This document shows positions 45,660 through 56,935 of a DNA stretch of 64,000 bases, in pieces. Source of the stretch: Camellia lanceoleosa (taxonomy: Eukaryota > Streptophyta > Magnoliopsida > Ericales > Theaceae). Made by a program: the position numbers and the translations under genes. The stretch is from positions 122,303,429 through 122,367,428 of the forward strand of contig CM045770.1 of assembly GCA_025200525.1 (NCBI GenBank), written 5' to 3'. Under the pieces are notes generated by a model that had not been told where the DNA came from, did no database searches, and saw only the letters and a list, made by a program, of their open reading frames with translations. Positions within the stretch are counted from its first letter, which is position 1, and every line of letters begins with the position of its first letter.

Positions 45660-47315
45660 ATTTTTAATAACAAAAAAAAATGGGCTGCAGAAAAATATTT
45701 TTCATTGACCACAAAAAATTAATTTTATTTTAACGAAAAATATTTTTCATTAAAATATTACCCCTACTTCTACCAAATAAAAAATAATAATAATTTTTTT
45801 TCATTAAAATAAAAATGAAACAAATAAATTTTCAACCTTAGTAACTTAAAAAAAAATGAGAAATCAAAAAAAAAATTCATTAATTATAAAAAAAATAAAT
45901 TTATTTTAACAAAAAAATAAATAAAACAACGTCGTTCACATCGCCTATCCTCACTCTCTTCTTCTTTTCTTCTTTTTTTTCTTTTCGTTTTCTCGCTCTT
46001 TCTTGGGAAACTTACGTGTAGGTCCTAATAAGTAGACTTATTATCTAATAGCCCCTATAGGAAAAAATTGTCATAAAAAAAATCACTAATTGTAAGTTTT
46101 AGGGCCAATTTATAAAAATCATGACAAAAAAAGTCAGTAATTGTCAATTTTTAGCGACATATGTAAAAAATTGTCACAAAAAAATTATTTTTGGCAAAAA
46201 TTTTACCAAAACTTATTTTTAATAGGACTTAATAAAAATTAAGTCCAACTATTAAGACATATTGATAATTTACTCTCTTTTTTTTCTTTTTCTTTCTCTT
46301 TTCTAATTTCCTTCTTTCTTTCCCCCCTTTTGTTCAGCGAGCGACGACGGCTAGTAGCGGCAGCGACGATGTGGCATCTCAGATACCTTTGCCAATACCT
46401 TTGTCACTCAGTCAAATCAGATTTGAAGCAGGTACCAGTAGGTAAGAAGAATAAATCATTGTGTTGTTTGAATACCATGAACTCCTGATCTCAATTATGT
46501 TTTCTTAGTAGACTATATACTTATATCATTTTGGTTTATTCTCTACTTCTATTATCTACAATTGGCCTATGTGTGTGTTTGTTTTTGGCTGAAGGCTTGG
46601 ATGATTTGGGTTTATGAGTATCTGTTTCTGCAAGCATAGCAATGTTATTTCAAATTCTTTAAAATGAACTATAGAACCTTTAAGTCACATACCAATGTAT
46701 TCCATATACATGTACGAAATTTATGCTGAGGTTTTAGATCTTAATTAAAGGAGATTTTGTTCGGATCATTGAATGGATTGAGAAATCAACATTGAAACTT
46801 AAAAAAGTTTTTTAAATCATTTCTATAGACTAATTCATGCATAAAATAATAATTTATTAAAGTAATTTATCACATCTTAACAGGACCCACATCATTGCTT
46901 GATTTTATTCTTCATTGAAAATTTCGTTTTAATGATTATATTTGCTTGATACTTTCTTCTTCTTCTTCCTTTTTTTTTTTTTTTTTTTTGGGTTAAATCC
47001 CTGCAGGTCAATACTCACATCAAATACACACTTTGTTACTTAAGAACACTCAAAATATATGTGTAGTTTTTATAAAATTTTATATAAAATCTTGAATTAA
47101 TTTGTTACTTTGATCTGCTATATAAATACATTCTACAATTTAACTTTTAATTAATTAAATATATATCTGTGAATGTTATGGAATTAACTTTATCCTTTGA
47201 ATTGACATAAATTTTGAAAATTAATTATTTGTATAATTGTAAAGAACTCCACCTTTGAATTGTGTCACGTTGAATGTTGAATTATTGTCGACATTGGGTG
47301 TCTTCCTCGCTGCTT

Positions 47316-47361
<46 letters not shown>

Positions 47362-48598
47362 TTTTCTTCTCTTTGGTAAGCCTTCTTCTCTCATGATATA
47401 TAGAGTTTGGTGGCATTGTTCCCTAATTTTGCTTTGCACACATATATCACAATGGGACGTCATTTGGAGTTTGATTTGGGATTGATTCTTGGGTTTGATT
47501 TGGGGTTGCCTCTCTTTATTCTTGCTTGATTCTTTTTTTCCCCTCTGTATTTTTTATCAAGTATTGCTCATTTATTTGGGGTTGCCTTCTTCTCTCATGT
47601 ATATATAATGTATACAAATCATATGTAAAAGATTGTTAAAAAAAAAAAAAATTCATATGTAAAAGAAAGATGCCTATACAGTTAAATTAGAGTTCAAAAG
47701 TTGAATAAGTAAGTTTGGGTTGTGTTGATTAACCACTTAACTGGTTGACATAAATTGAACCCATCCGAACCTGCCCTTTTGCCACCCCCCATAGTAATTG
47801 TTTCCTTGTATCATCTTCTTTAGGAGAATGGGCCAAAGCCATCTCTTATTATATCCAACAATTACTCTATGAATACCAAACCTACACCGACAAAACCCTT
47901 GGGGGAAAAAAAGTTGTTTTCCTCAAATTTTGTTCCATCAAGCAACTCGTCAATGTGGTGATTCATGGGTAATAATAATGGGTGTTTAAGAAATGTTAGT
48001 GTAGTTTCTCTCATTGAAACCAAGAAAAAAAACAGTGGGTAGGAAAAACACAATTGCAAGAGAGAGATTTTATTTCTGATCTTACCATACAAATATTTTG
48101 TTTATTATTATTATTATTTTATGGTTTTCATGCCTAGAGTTTACATGGACATAGCACCTTACCATTCCATTTGGTGAATGACAAAAAATTATTGACTTGT
48201 TTTCTGATGGACTAGTCCACTGAAAAAATTTTAGACAGGGATTGCCTATATTTTCTCATTAGAAAAAGGAAAAAATAAAAAATCCAAATCCATGATTTCC
48301 TACTATTTGTTTTGTATATTTTGTGTCCTTTTGGCCTTTTGTTTTTCAAATGTAGAAGAGATGGATTTCTTGAAAGTTGTACAGTTCGGTTCTCCTGTTC
48401 AAGCTTATATTATTAGGACATGAAAATTAGATTTGTTCTTATTGTTAATCCAGGTAGGCAACCCAAAAAGGAGGTAAATTGAGTTTCTAAATAAGCGATG
48501 GGAAGAGAAAACAAGGACAAATTCACATTAAAAAGAGGTTAAAAAAAATCCAAATCCATGATTTTCTACTATTTGTTTGTATATTCTGTGTCCTTTTG
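45660..48598. other. CACTA interior without recognised genes
   Basis: AT-rich DNA with a second zone of 'aaattGTCAcaaaaaa/TTAGCGACAtatg' words (46050-46200) resembling CACTA sub-terminal sequence, a T tract near 46970-46990 and a TG microsatellite. A direct repeat of about 58 bp (48278-48335 and 48544-48600) ends exactly where the first epimerase exon begins. No transposase motif was seen. Confidence 0.5.
47319..47358. repeat. (TG)20 microsatellite
   Basis: About twenty TG units within the CACTA interior. Confidence 0.92.
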
Positions 48599-49097
48599 GC
48601 ATTAAAGCCTGGAACTTCTATTGAAGATGTCTATCCACTGGTAGGCATTTGCTCTATTTATTGTTCTTTTAAGTTCTCAAGTTTTGCTATTTATCTGGCA
48701 TTTTCTCTTTAATGAAGTGGAGTTAAACTGAAGTATTTAAACTAAAGATTATTTGATACATGTGTTGGAAAGTAGAAACAAAATGCATGCTTCTCTAACG
48801 GAGTAAAGTTACACCGTAATTAAAATAAAGATTGTTTGATACCTTGCATTTAGTAGTTATTTCCTCTTTCTTACTCCACAGCTTGATGGTGAAAATCCTG
48901 TGGAAATGGTTATTGTGATGACTGTGGAACCTGGATTTGGTGGACAGAAGTTCATGTCAGAAATAATGGATAAGGTGCGTTCATTTAATTGTTACTTATA
49001 TTGATGTTGTTATTCCATCCTTCTCATTTCCACAGCCCATAAATGTGGTTTTCAAGTACACACACTTAGAAAGAAGTACCCATCACTTGATATAAAG
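48599..49097 (+). pseudogene. RPE: Captured exons of cytosolic-type ribulose-5-phosphate 3-epimerase
   Basis: Three exon pieces in phase are separated by introns. 48599-48640 reads ALKPGTSIEDVYPL, followed by donor GTAGGC. 48882-48974 follows acceptor CCACAG, has 31 codons with [19 protein letters not shown], and ends at donor GTGCG. 49056-49097 reads VHTLRKKYPSLDIK with donor [18 protein letters not shown] is the phosphate-binding signature of the epimerase, which interconverts ribulose-5-P and xylulose-5-P in the pentose phosphate and Calvin pathways. N-terminal and C-terminal exons are absent. The first exon lacks an acceptor, and the third is preceded by TTTTCAA instead of an AG, so it cannot make the enzyme. 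Confidence 0.88.
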
Positions 49098-49462
49098 GTA
49101 AGCCCATTTCTAACTATGTTGCTTTAGTTATCTTCTATGTGCTTGTATTCACTATCCATGTTGCTGTTTCTCTAGTCTGCACCCAAATTACCCAAAACTC
49201 TCTTTCCAAACAACAAATGCAATTTAGGATTTTTACCCTAAATGTTATTGGCAAACATCTAGGGATGGATTCTTAAAACCCATAAGATATGTTTTGGAAA
49301 CACTTGACACATTGTGTTGCTGTTTTAATTTTTATGAATCCAGAAAAAACGTTATGAAGTTGTTTGTAAGGAGAAAAGACCTATCTCAATACATGAAGGC
49401 GGGTCTCAACTAGATTTGTTTATGAAAATGTGAGAGCAATGTTGATATCAATCAGTCTCTCT
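49098..49462. other. Sequence downstream of the epimerase exons, no gene seen
   Basis: This probably represents intron of the captured gene; no further epimerase exon was recognised before the hAT element. Confidence 0.5.
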
Positions 49463-49470
49463 GTCTATGG

Positions 49471-50654
49471 CAATGTTGTTAGAGGCGCGCCTAAGCGAGA
49501 ATCGAGGAGAGGCGAGACAAGGCTATTGCACTTCATAGGGTTCGAAGCGAGGTGATATAGAGAGGTGAGGTTGAGGTGAGTGAAGCGAGGCTTAGGCGAT
49601 GAAGCGCAATGCGAAACAAAGCTTCGCTTCTTGCTTCTAAGATCTAGGCCCTTCATTTTTCCTAATTTTGTGTTATTTGTGGACATGCATTGAACCTTAG
49701 AATTTCTTTCTACTATTTATTGAGTGTAAAACCCTAGTTTCTGGGGGTATCGAAAGGAGAGAGACAAAAAGCAAAGATGAAAAGCAGAGAAAGAGGAGAG
49801 GAGAGAAAGGAACCTGGTCCTGCTTCGTCTTCTTCTTCGACATTGTTTCTAAGGTAAGTCTTCTTCTCCCACTTCTTTCTTCTCTCTTTCTGCTTCGTCA
49901 TCTCCTTCTTCTCTTCTTTTCGTCTTTCCTGCTTTGTCTTTTTTTTCTTTTTTTCTTTCTTCTCTTGTTCTTCTCTCTTCTTCTTCTTTCCTTTATTTTA
50001 TCTCTCAGCAGATTTTTTTTCCCCTTTTCTTTTTTTTTTTCCCAACTGGTTCTAGTTTTTTTTTTTTTTTTCTTCCCTAATGCTTGTTCTGTTTCTCTTC
50101 TATTTATTTTGCTGAAATTTTTTTCAATTAATTTTACTAAATTGAGTTTACAATTGTATAATTATTTTGCTGAAAAATATTATACAGACTAATAAATTTT
50201 ATAACATTGTCTTGCTAATTAATATGTCATGTACTAATAAAAATTTAAAATTTAAAATATAATTCACTTTAATAATAAGATAAGTGTCACATTATTGAAT
50301 AAAAAGAATAATAAAAATTATTAAAGCATTGCATTGATTTTTGATTAAAGAAGGGGAAAGAATTATTTGGGATGGTTGATTGGTTTGATGTTTGACGTTT
50401 TTTTATCAATATTTAGTATTTAGAATGTTAGATTTGTTGGATATTTTGTGTTGTTTAAGGATATTTTGTATTTAGAATAATAAATGCATGATAGTTCTTG
50501 AAAATATTTATATTTTTGTCTATACTATTTACTTTAAAAAAATATCCTTTGTGTTTGCCTCGATTCGATGAAGCCCTTGCCTCACCTCGTCGCCTCGCGC
50601 TTAGGCGTTAGGGCCCTTGTCGCCACAGTTCGCTTTTTGCCTTAAAAACCACTG
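49471..50654. mobile_element. Non-autonomous hAT element, 1184 bp
   Basis: An 8-bp duplication GTCTATGG flanks it (49463-49470 and 50655-50662). The termini CAATGTTGTTAGAGGC and, inverted, CAGTGGTTTTTAAGGC form an imperfect ~16-bp inverted repeat of the hAT type. Both ends are rich in AGGCGAGG and GCCTAAGCG words in inverted orientation, and the middle is AT- and T-rich. It has no transposase. Confidence 0.85.
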
Positions 50655-50662
50655 GTCTATGG

Positions 50663-50820
50663 TCTTTAGTTATCCATGTCTGATGGGATATGGAGGAGAA
50701 GATTTTCTTATATGTGCTATATGAAATAGTTCAAGGATTTAAAGTTTAAGATTCATAATTACATTGGAGTTTGTAACGTCTCTTGATCTTAATTAAGACG
50801 TCACTACATTCAAGAAACTT
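50663..50820. other. Spacer, no feature seen
   Basis: Short unassigned DNA between the hAT element and the tandem repeat. Confidence 0.4.
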
Positions 50821-51409
50821 AGAATTCGAGGTGTTGACGCCCCCAAAATCACCAAGCGATGTTGGATTAGCACAAAACTTGGCAAACACGACCGCCTAGG
50901 CACGAGAGACTTGTAGGAGAAGACAGGACTCGAATCGGGTTCCCGATTTTGGAGTTAGAGCCAAATTTTGGTCTAGGCAAACTAGTTCTTTAATAAACTT
51001 AGAATTTGAGGTGTTGACGCCCCAAAATACCAAACAGCGTCGGATTAGCACGAAACTTGGCACACACAACCGCCTAGGCATGAGAAACTTGTGGGAGAAG
51101 ATGGGACTCGAATCAGGTTCCCCGGTTTGGGAGTTAGAGCCAGATTTTGGTTCAGGCAAACTAGTTCCTTAAAAAACTTAGAATTCGAGGTGTTGACGCC
51201 CTAAAATCACCAAACGGCGTCGGATTAGCACGAAATTTGGCACACACAACCGCCTAGGAAAGAGAGACTTGTGGGAGAAAACGGAACTCGAATCAGGTTC
51301 CTGATTTGGGAGTTAGAGCTGGATTTCGGTCTAGGCAAACTAGTTCCTTAAGAAACTTAGAATTCTAGGTTCTGACGCCCTAAAATCACCAAACGATGTC
51401 CGATTAGCA

Positions 51410-51414
51410 TGAAA
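51410..51414. repeat. Target-site duplication of the solo LTR (TGAAA), left copy
   Basis: TGAAA at 51410-51414 is repeated at 53675-53679. Removing the LTR restores the 180-bp repeat unit exactly. Confidence 0.88.
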
Positions 51415-53674
51415 TGTAACGCCTCAAAATAATTCACCATGAACTCCCCAAATTAATAAACATTCACTACACAATGACAATAATCCTTCCATCTCCACAT
51501 ATATAATAAATGGGTTTAATACAAAAGTTCCACATGCGGTATACATTCACAACGTAAAGGAATACATGAATCTATAGCATGTGAAACATCAAATCTCAAA
51601 ACAATAAAATGCCCTTAAGGCCTTACATCTTCCAAGGCAATAGCCCGGTTACACAAAATAGTCCTTGGCTTACAAAAAGATCACAACCAAAATAAGAGTT
51701 ATGTACTCTTTACAATTACCCGTGCCCTCAACTTGGTGGTATCACCACGTCTTTACCTGCACCAAAGTCCCATAGGGGTAAGCATAATGCCCAGTAGAGA
51801 ATTCTAACAAAGTATATACAATTATGCAATTCTTAATGAAATGCAAATGTCAATGCCATGCCATGCTTTTTTAAAGAAATTTCATTTCATGTTCTTCTTG
51901 GAGATATCATTTTTTTTCCAATAAAAGTTTGCCATCTCAACACATTTTAAACTTCCAATTTTAATCAATAGGGGTGGTAAATACAACACTGGTAATCCCT
52001 AGGCTGGTGTCTGCAAGTAAACTCTACGAGTACTACCAAACTGTCATTTTTACCGGTATTAACCGGAATGCTCAACACCTATTCATGCGGTTTTCTGGTC
52101 TTTCACATGGACACTCAGGCCAAATTATCAAATTCATCCACACCCCTAAATAGACTTACCACCGTATTTACCCCATACACAATTCCATAGTTCTTATCAC
52201 AACGTTATTTTCTTTCCTCCCATAAATATCTTCAATCGAAATTTACAATGCAAAAAATAGTAATTGAATGAATATGTAGTGCAATGATTTTCCATATCTT
52301 ATAACATTTCCCCATTTTCAAAGTCTCTACAATAATGTCAACAATCACATCTTCCATTACCTCTTTTCAATGCTCTTCCCCAAGTAACCATATGTTATCT
52401 ACACTTAGCCATAATTCACCTTTCACAATTCTTAGCAATATAGTCTCATCAAGACTACGTGTAATGTTTTTCAAACATTAGTTCTCACAATCCACAATGC
52501 ACAACAATTATCATCTTCCACTTAAATATATCCATACATTCAACAATAGTTTTTAAAAAATAAGTCCTTCATTCTTTTATATCAAGGAAATTATCATTTC
52601 ATTATATCACATTGTGAAATCCACACTCATTTACTTATTTAAACACAAGAAAAGAAGAATTTCATAGTTTTTCTCATGTTTTAAAAAACCCCCAATTTCT
52701 AGGGTTTCCATCAAAACCCAACAATCCTCCCATTTCATGGTGAAACCCAATCAAAACCATATTTTTCTTAAATTTAGCACAAGGAACATTCTTATGGATA
52801 AAAAAGAAGTTGAGATTTAAAACCCCTCTTTCAAAACTCTATTTCTTTCTCTTCATTTAGTGCAAGATTAGAATTAACACAACAACCTCGTGGAAGTTTT
52901 AAATCAACATTCATGAAGCAAAACATGTATATATGACTCAAGAATTCCCTACCTCAAGCTTGATGAAGGAGATGATGAAACCCTAGCTTCAAGATGGAGT
53001 ATTCTTCAATTTCTCCTACACCAAGAGAAGTCCAAGCTAGGTTTTCAAGATTATGGAGAGATGATGATGTTCTAGATCCAAGGATTTGCAAGGAATCAAG
53101 GTGTTTAAATGTTTTGGTTAGGGTTTTCTAGAGAGAATGGGGCGAGAAATGAAGTATAGAGTGAGACAAAAAGCCCCAAAATGTGATACAACTTCGGCCA
53201 AAAGGTAAAAAAAATAGAGATTCGGACTGCCTGTCTGCCACATATGCGGTGCCCCTCCTCGCATGTGCAGAGCGCCCCTTCCCGCACGTGTGGCCCTCAT
53301 CTCCGCACGTAAGGTGGCCCTCTCTCGCACCTCCTTCTGCACGTGCCTTTTAGGCAATGTGCAGCCTCCCATCTCCCCTGAATTCCACATGTGCGGCCTA
53401 GCCTCCTACACGTGCTGTCCCTCTTCCACACGTGCGGCCCAAGGCCCCCGCACGTACGGCAAGCCAACCAGTCCAGAAAAGTTTTTGGATCAACCCTCGG
53501 GCACTCCGGACCTGACCTCACGCTCTCTGGAACAAGCAAAAATCGACACCGAATCAGGCAAGAGCAAATCTAGAAAACCATTTACGGACGTTTCAAGTTC
53601 AATAAAGATCAAAAAAAAAAAAAAAGAAACAGAGGAAGAAGGCATATAAAGGAAACAAGGACCTGGTTGTCACA
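51415..53674 (-). mobile_element. Solo LTR, 2260 bp, TGTGACAACC...GGCGTTACA family
   Basis: In sense (minus) orientation it begins TGTGACAACCAGG at 53674 and ends GGCGTTACA at 51415, canonical TG...CA. It has a palindrome array with CACGTG cores (53220-53470), a TATA-like TTTAAACACC (about 53100), the CTTGAGGTAGGGAATTC box (52957-52943) and a CTACTGGGCAT...TACCCC block (about 51775) recalling the Tekay LTRs. It is therefore probably Ty3/gypsy. Short direct repeats flank it and no interior is attached. Confidence 0.9.
53220..53470. repeat. Array of GCACGTGC/CACGTG palindromes in the solo LTR
   Basis: About ten copies of CGCACGTG, GCACGTAC or CACATGTGC variants spaced 15-30 bp lie upstream of the likely TATA. 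CACGTG is the plant G-box core. Confidence 0.82.
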
Positions 53675-54325
53675 TGAAACTTGGCACACATGACCGCCTA
53701 GGCACGAGAGACTTGTAGGAGAAGACGGGACTTAAATCGGGTTCCCGGTTTGGAAGTTAGAGCCGGATTCCGGTCCAGGCAAACTAGTTCCTTAAGAAAC
53801 TTAGAATTCAAGGTGTTGACGCCCCAAAATCACCAAACAGCATCGAATTAGCACAAAACCTGGCACACACGACCGCCTTGGCACAAGGGACTTGTGGAAG
53901 AAGATGGGACTCAAATCGGGTTCCCGATTTGGGAGTTAAAGCCGGATTTCGGTCTAGGCAAACTAGTTCCTTGAAAAACTTAGAATTCAAGGTGTTGACG
54001 TCCCAAAATCACCAAACGATGTCGGATTAGCAAGAAACTTGGCACACACAACCGCCTAGGCATGAGAGAATTGTGGGAGAAGATGAGACTCGAATCGGGT
54101 TCCCGGTTTGGGAATTAGAGCCAGATTTCGGTCTAAACAAACTAGTTTCTTAAAAAACTTAGAATTCGAGATGTTAACGCCCCAAAATCACCAAACGGCA
54201 TCGGATTAGCACGAAACTTGGCACACACAGTCGCCTTGGCATGAGAGACTTGTGGGAGAAGACGAGACTTGAATCGGGTTCCCAGTTTGGACGTTAGAGC
54301 TGGATTTCGGTCTAGACAAAATTAT

Positions 54326-54800
54326 TTACTTAATTATCTTTGTAATTGTATAGTAGTCAAATTTTTATGTTTTTTTGTAATTAACATATTAACACATAAT
54401 TAGATTGTCATTAATTATTTTTCTTTTTTGTTTTCACATATTTCCTGAATAGGAGTTTGTTTCTTGTGGAATGCATGCCTATGAAGAATGCGACTAACTT
54501 TTGTTTTTGTTACCCATGGAGAATGATGAGGAAAACTTTTGTTTTTGGTTTATATTATTTTGAATTGTGAATAACATTATGTATTTAAATATTATATATG
54601 TATTATGGAACATTATGTGGTGGGGTAATTTTGTTGATGTGTAGTTATGAATGCAAAAATATTTTTATTATGGGGAAATTGTTATTTCTATGCAGGAATT
54701 TTTATATTATTATGTAATTATTGGTTTCTTTTTCATTTTTTTAATTTAATACAGGTAATTTTAATGTTTTTAATAATTTTATTACAATTTTTTTTTTTTT
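54326..54800. other. CACTA interior, AT-rich, no gene seen
   Basis: Mainly A/T-rich DNA between the tandem repeat and the right sub-terminal region. Confidence 0.5.
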
Positions 54801-54804
54801 TTTT

Positions 54805-55198
54805 TTTGGCGATGGCACCACACCGTCGCAAAAAACATTAAAACTAAAATCTATTTTTTTGGCGACATAGGCAATGCCGTCGCAACAAAAAAACATTTCG
54901 TGACAGCATTTTTTTTTACCGTCTCAAATAAAACTTTTAGCGACAGTATAAAATTGCCGTCGCAAAAGGTCTCAATTTTTTACATATTATAGGCAATAGT
55001 AAAATGTCGTCGCAAAAGGCCACAAAAAAAAAGGTTACAATACCATACCGTCGCTAAAACGTTTTAGCAATGCCCTCTGTTGTGACTTCCCTTTGTCGTT
55101 GCTAAAAGTCATTTTCCGTCGCTAAAAGTTTTTTGAGATGACATTAGGAGTATTAGCGACGACATTTTCCGTCACAAAAAAATGAAATTTTTGTAGTG
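54805..55198. repeat. Right sub-terminal repeats and terminus of the CACTA element
   Basis: Repeats of GGCGACGGCA..., CCGTCGCAAAA and TTAGCGAC lead to the end TTTTTGTAGTG at 55198, mirroring the left sub-terminal region. Confidence 0.78.
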
Positions 55199-56359
55199 CT
55201 TTTCTTCGATTGTATCGATTTTATCTTTTAATTCTCACTTTGTCAATTTAATGTAATTTATAATATCTGTTAAAAAAATTGGATCATGATAGAATAGTTC
55301 ATTAAAAAATGAGTGAACCATTACAAATTTGATGTTAACTTGAACATTAATAGGCATTATGCTACCAAATATATATAAAAAATAAATTTTGTATTTTGCC
55401 TAATCATTTTGCATAGTGTGCACTCCAATAACACTCTCCACTACTAAAATTGGTTTGAATATTTTCTAAGGTTCTACAAATGTAGCTAGCCAATATCATT
55501 ATAGCAAAATCTATCTTGCTGGAGCTCTATTTTGGGATGAGACTAGGCAAAATGCTTAAAATGCTCTAAATACCTCTCATATTGGAGATGCTTTTAAATG
55601 AGAGTAAATGTATTATTTTGCCAATTGATTTTCTAAAGGGGCATGATTGATTAAATTAAATTAACACAACATGAAAATTAGAGTAAAATTGATACAATTT
55701 GGACTACAAAAAACTAAATTGACATAAAGGGAAAATACAAATACTATGAATGTAATTTGCCCTACAATTTAATTAAGTACCATTATTTAAATAAATAATA
55801 GAGAGAGAATAAATGAAGGGAAAACTACTTCGCACAATGCTAAAACTCCAACTGATAAAACTTCAGTAGTTAATATAACAAAACTAAACCAAACAAAATA
55901 TGGAGAAAAGAAAAAGATACAAAAATAAATGTCAAAGGTTTTTCAGGTTGATAACTATATGTTTATTTCCATTATTCTTGTCATATAGTTTATAGACTTC
56001 AAAAAAGATATGCCTTCATCATTTCTACAAATTAAGGCAAATCACTGAAAAAAAAGCCACATTTGAAGCTTGTATGTATATTGGATTGGTATGATGGAAA
56101 TTATTATGATGATCTGATATAAAGGTGGAGAGAGGCATCTCATCATCATCACATGGTTTGTCCACATAGCAATTTAGAGACAGGTACCATTCTGATTAGC
56201 AATTTGCTTTTGCATGGTCCCCCCTCCCCTCGCACTATTTATCAAGATTTCTTGCTTCTTGGTCCCCTCCCCTCTTTCAACTCTTTGATTTCTTTCAATC
56301 CCAAATATAGCTGCCTTACAGTTGATTTTTGGGGGACACTTTTGTTTCCATCAGTGCCA
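55199..56359. other. AT-rich intergenic DNA, no gene seen
   Basis: No repeat boundary, RNA gene or coding segment recognised. Confidence 0.55.
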
Positions 56360-56403
<44 letters not shown>

Positions 56404-56423
56404 CATCATCATTATTATTATTT
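56360..56423. repeat. (ATT)n with internal (ATC)3 microsatellite
   Basis: About 21 triplets, mostly ATT. Confidence 0.92.
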
Positions 56424-56935
56424 TGGTTAAATACGCAAATGTTTCTCAAAATATGCATCCTATGTCATTTTGATTTTTGATATTTTTAATATGTCAATTT
56501 AGTCTCTAACCTATCTCCGTTTTTGTCACTAAACCGTCGCTATCTCCATTTTTGTCTAAAATTGATAACATAAATAAGGTTATTTTTGTCAAACTACATA
56601 AGACACTAAGGAGTTTGAGAATTAAATTTTGACACAATCGAAATATCAGAGACTAAAATGAAACAAAACACATACTTTGAGAACAGACAATGCTTAAGAC
56701 CCTTCTTTTTTTTTCTTTTTGCTTTTTATTTATTTATTTATTTTTGCTTGTTTTGAATATGTTAAATGTGATTTTATGAAGAAAAAAATACTCTTACCTC
56801 CATTTAATTGTTGACAAAACAAGAGATAAGAACCATTTATTGACAAAATTAATAGATTGGGGACCAAATTGACACATTCAAATATCGCAGACCAAAAATG
56901 GCATTGCCCACATAGTTTGGAGACCATTTATGTAT
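56424..56935. mobile_element. Possible long-terminal-inverted-repeat element
   Basis: The left ~75 bp (AAATGTTTCTCAAAATATG ... TATGTCAATTTAGTCTC) match the reverse complement of the right ~75 bp (AAATGGTCTCCAAACTATG ... TGTGTCAATTTGGTCCC) at about 70 percent. The inside is AT-rich. No target duplication was found, so type (Mutator-like or foldback) is open. Confidence 0.45.

Larger units (their letters stand above)
50821..54325. repeat. Tandem repeat of 179-180 bp units, split by a solo LTR
   Basis: Units start with TTAGAATTCGAGGTGTTGACG at about 50819, 50999, 51178 and 51357. The fourth is interrupted at 51414 and resumes at 53680, and further units start at about 53801, 53980 and 54159. 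That gives roughly seven units with about 10 percent divergence. Each contains ATTAGCACGAAACTTGGC, ACCGCCTAGGCACGAGAGAC and GACTCGAATCGGGTTCCC. It does not encode a protein. The length is close to that of plant satellite repeats, but the array is short and lies inside a transposon. Confidence 0.9.
44380..55198. mobile_element. CACTA transposon, 10.8 kb, carrying captured host exons and later insertions
   Basis: The left end CACTGCAAGAAAAG and the inverted right end CACTACAAAAATTTC are CACTA-type termini, flanked by the 3-bp duplication CTT (44377-44379 and 55199-55201). Both ends carry sub-terminal arrays of the same GCGACGGCA/TGTCGCAAAA motif, which ties them together as one element. Inside are a CT-rich block, exons of ribulose-phosphate 3-epimerase, a hAT element, a ~180-bp tandem repeat and a solo LTR. 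I see no transposase frame, so it is probably non-autonomous. A 3-bp duplication alone is weak, but the shared sub-terminal motif makes the pairing likely. Confidence 0.75.

Noticed and set aside
44811..45667. Open frames of up to 280 codons rich in Ser, Leu and Phe or Thr, His and Pro
   Set aside because: They follow a CT-rich then ACC-rich low-complexity block; several overlapping frames are open at once and no domain is present.
46300..46450. A possible gene start in GC-richer DNA (GCGACGACGGCTAG...)
   Set aside because: No start-to-domain reading frame could be followed and no promoter or splice pattern supports it.
48599..49097. A functional epimerase gene
   Set aside because: Only internal exons are present, the first lacks an acceptor, the third has lost its AG, and flanks are transposon DNA.
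53263..53649. A 128-codon plus-strand frame and its minus-strand partners
   Set aside because: It runs through the CACGTG palindrome array antisense to a solo LTR and has no domain.
50821..54325. Centromeric satellite
   Set aside because: Only about seven units lie within a transposon; unit length alone is not enough, so it is reported only as a satellite-like tandem repeat.
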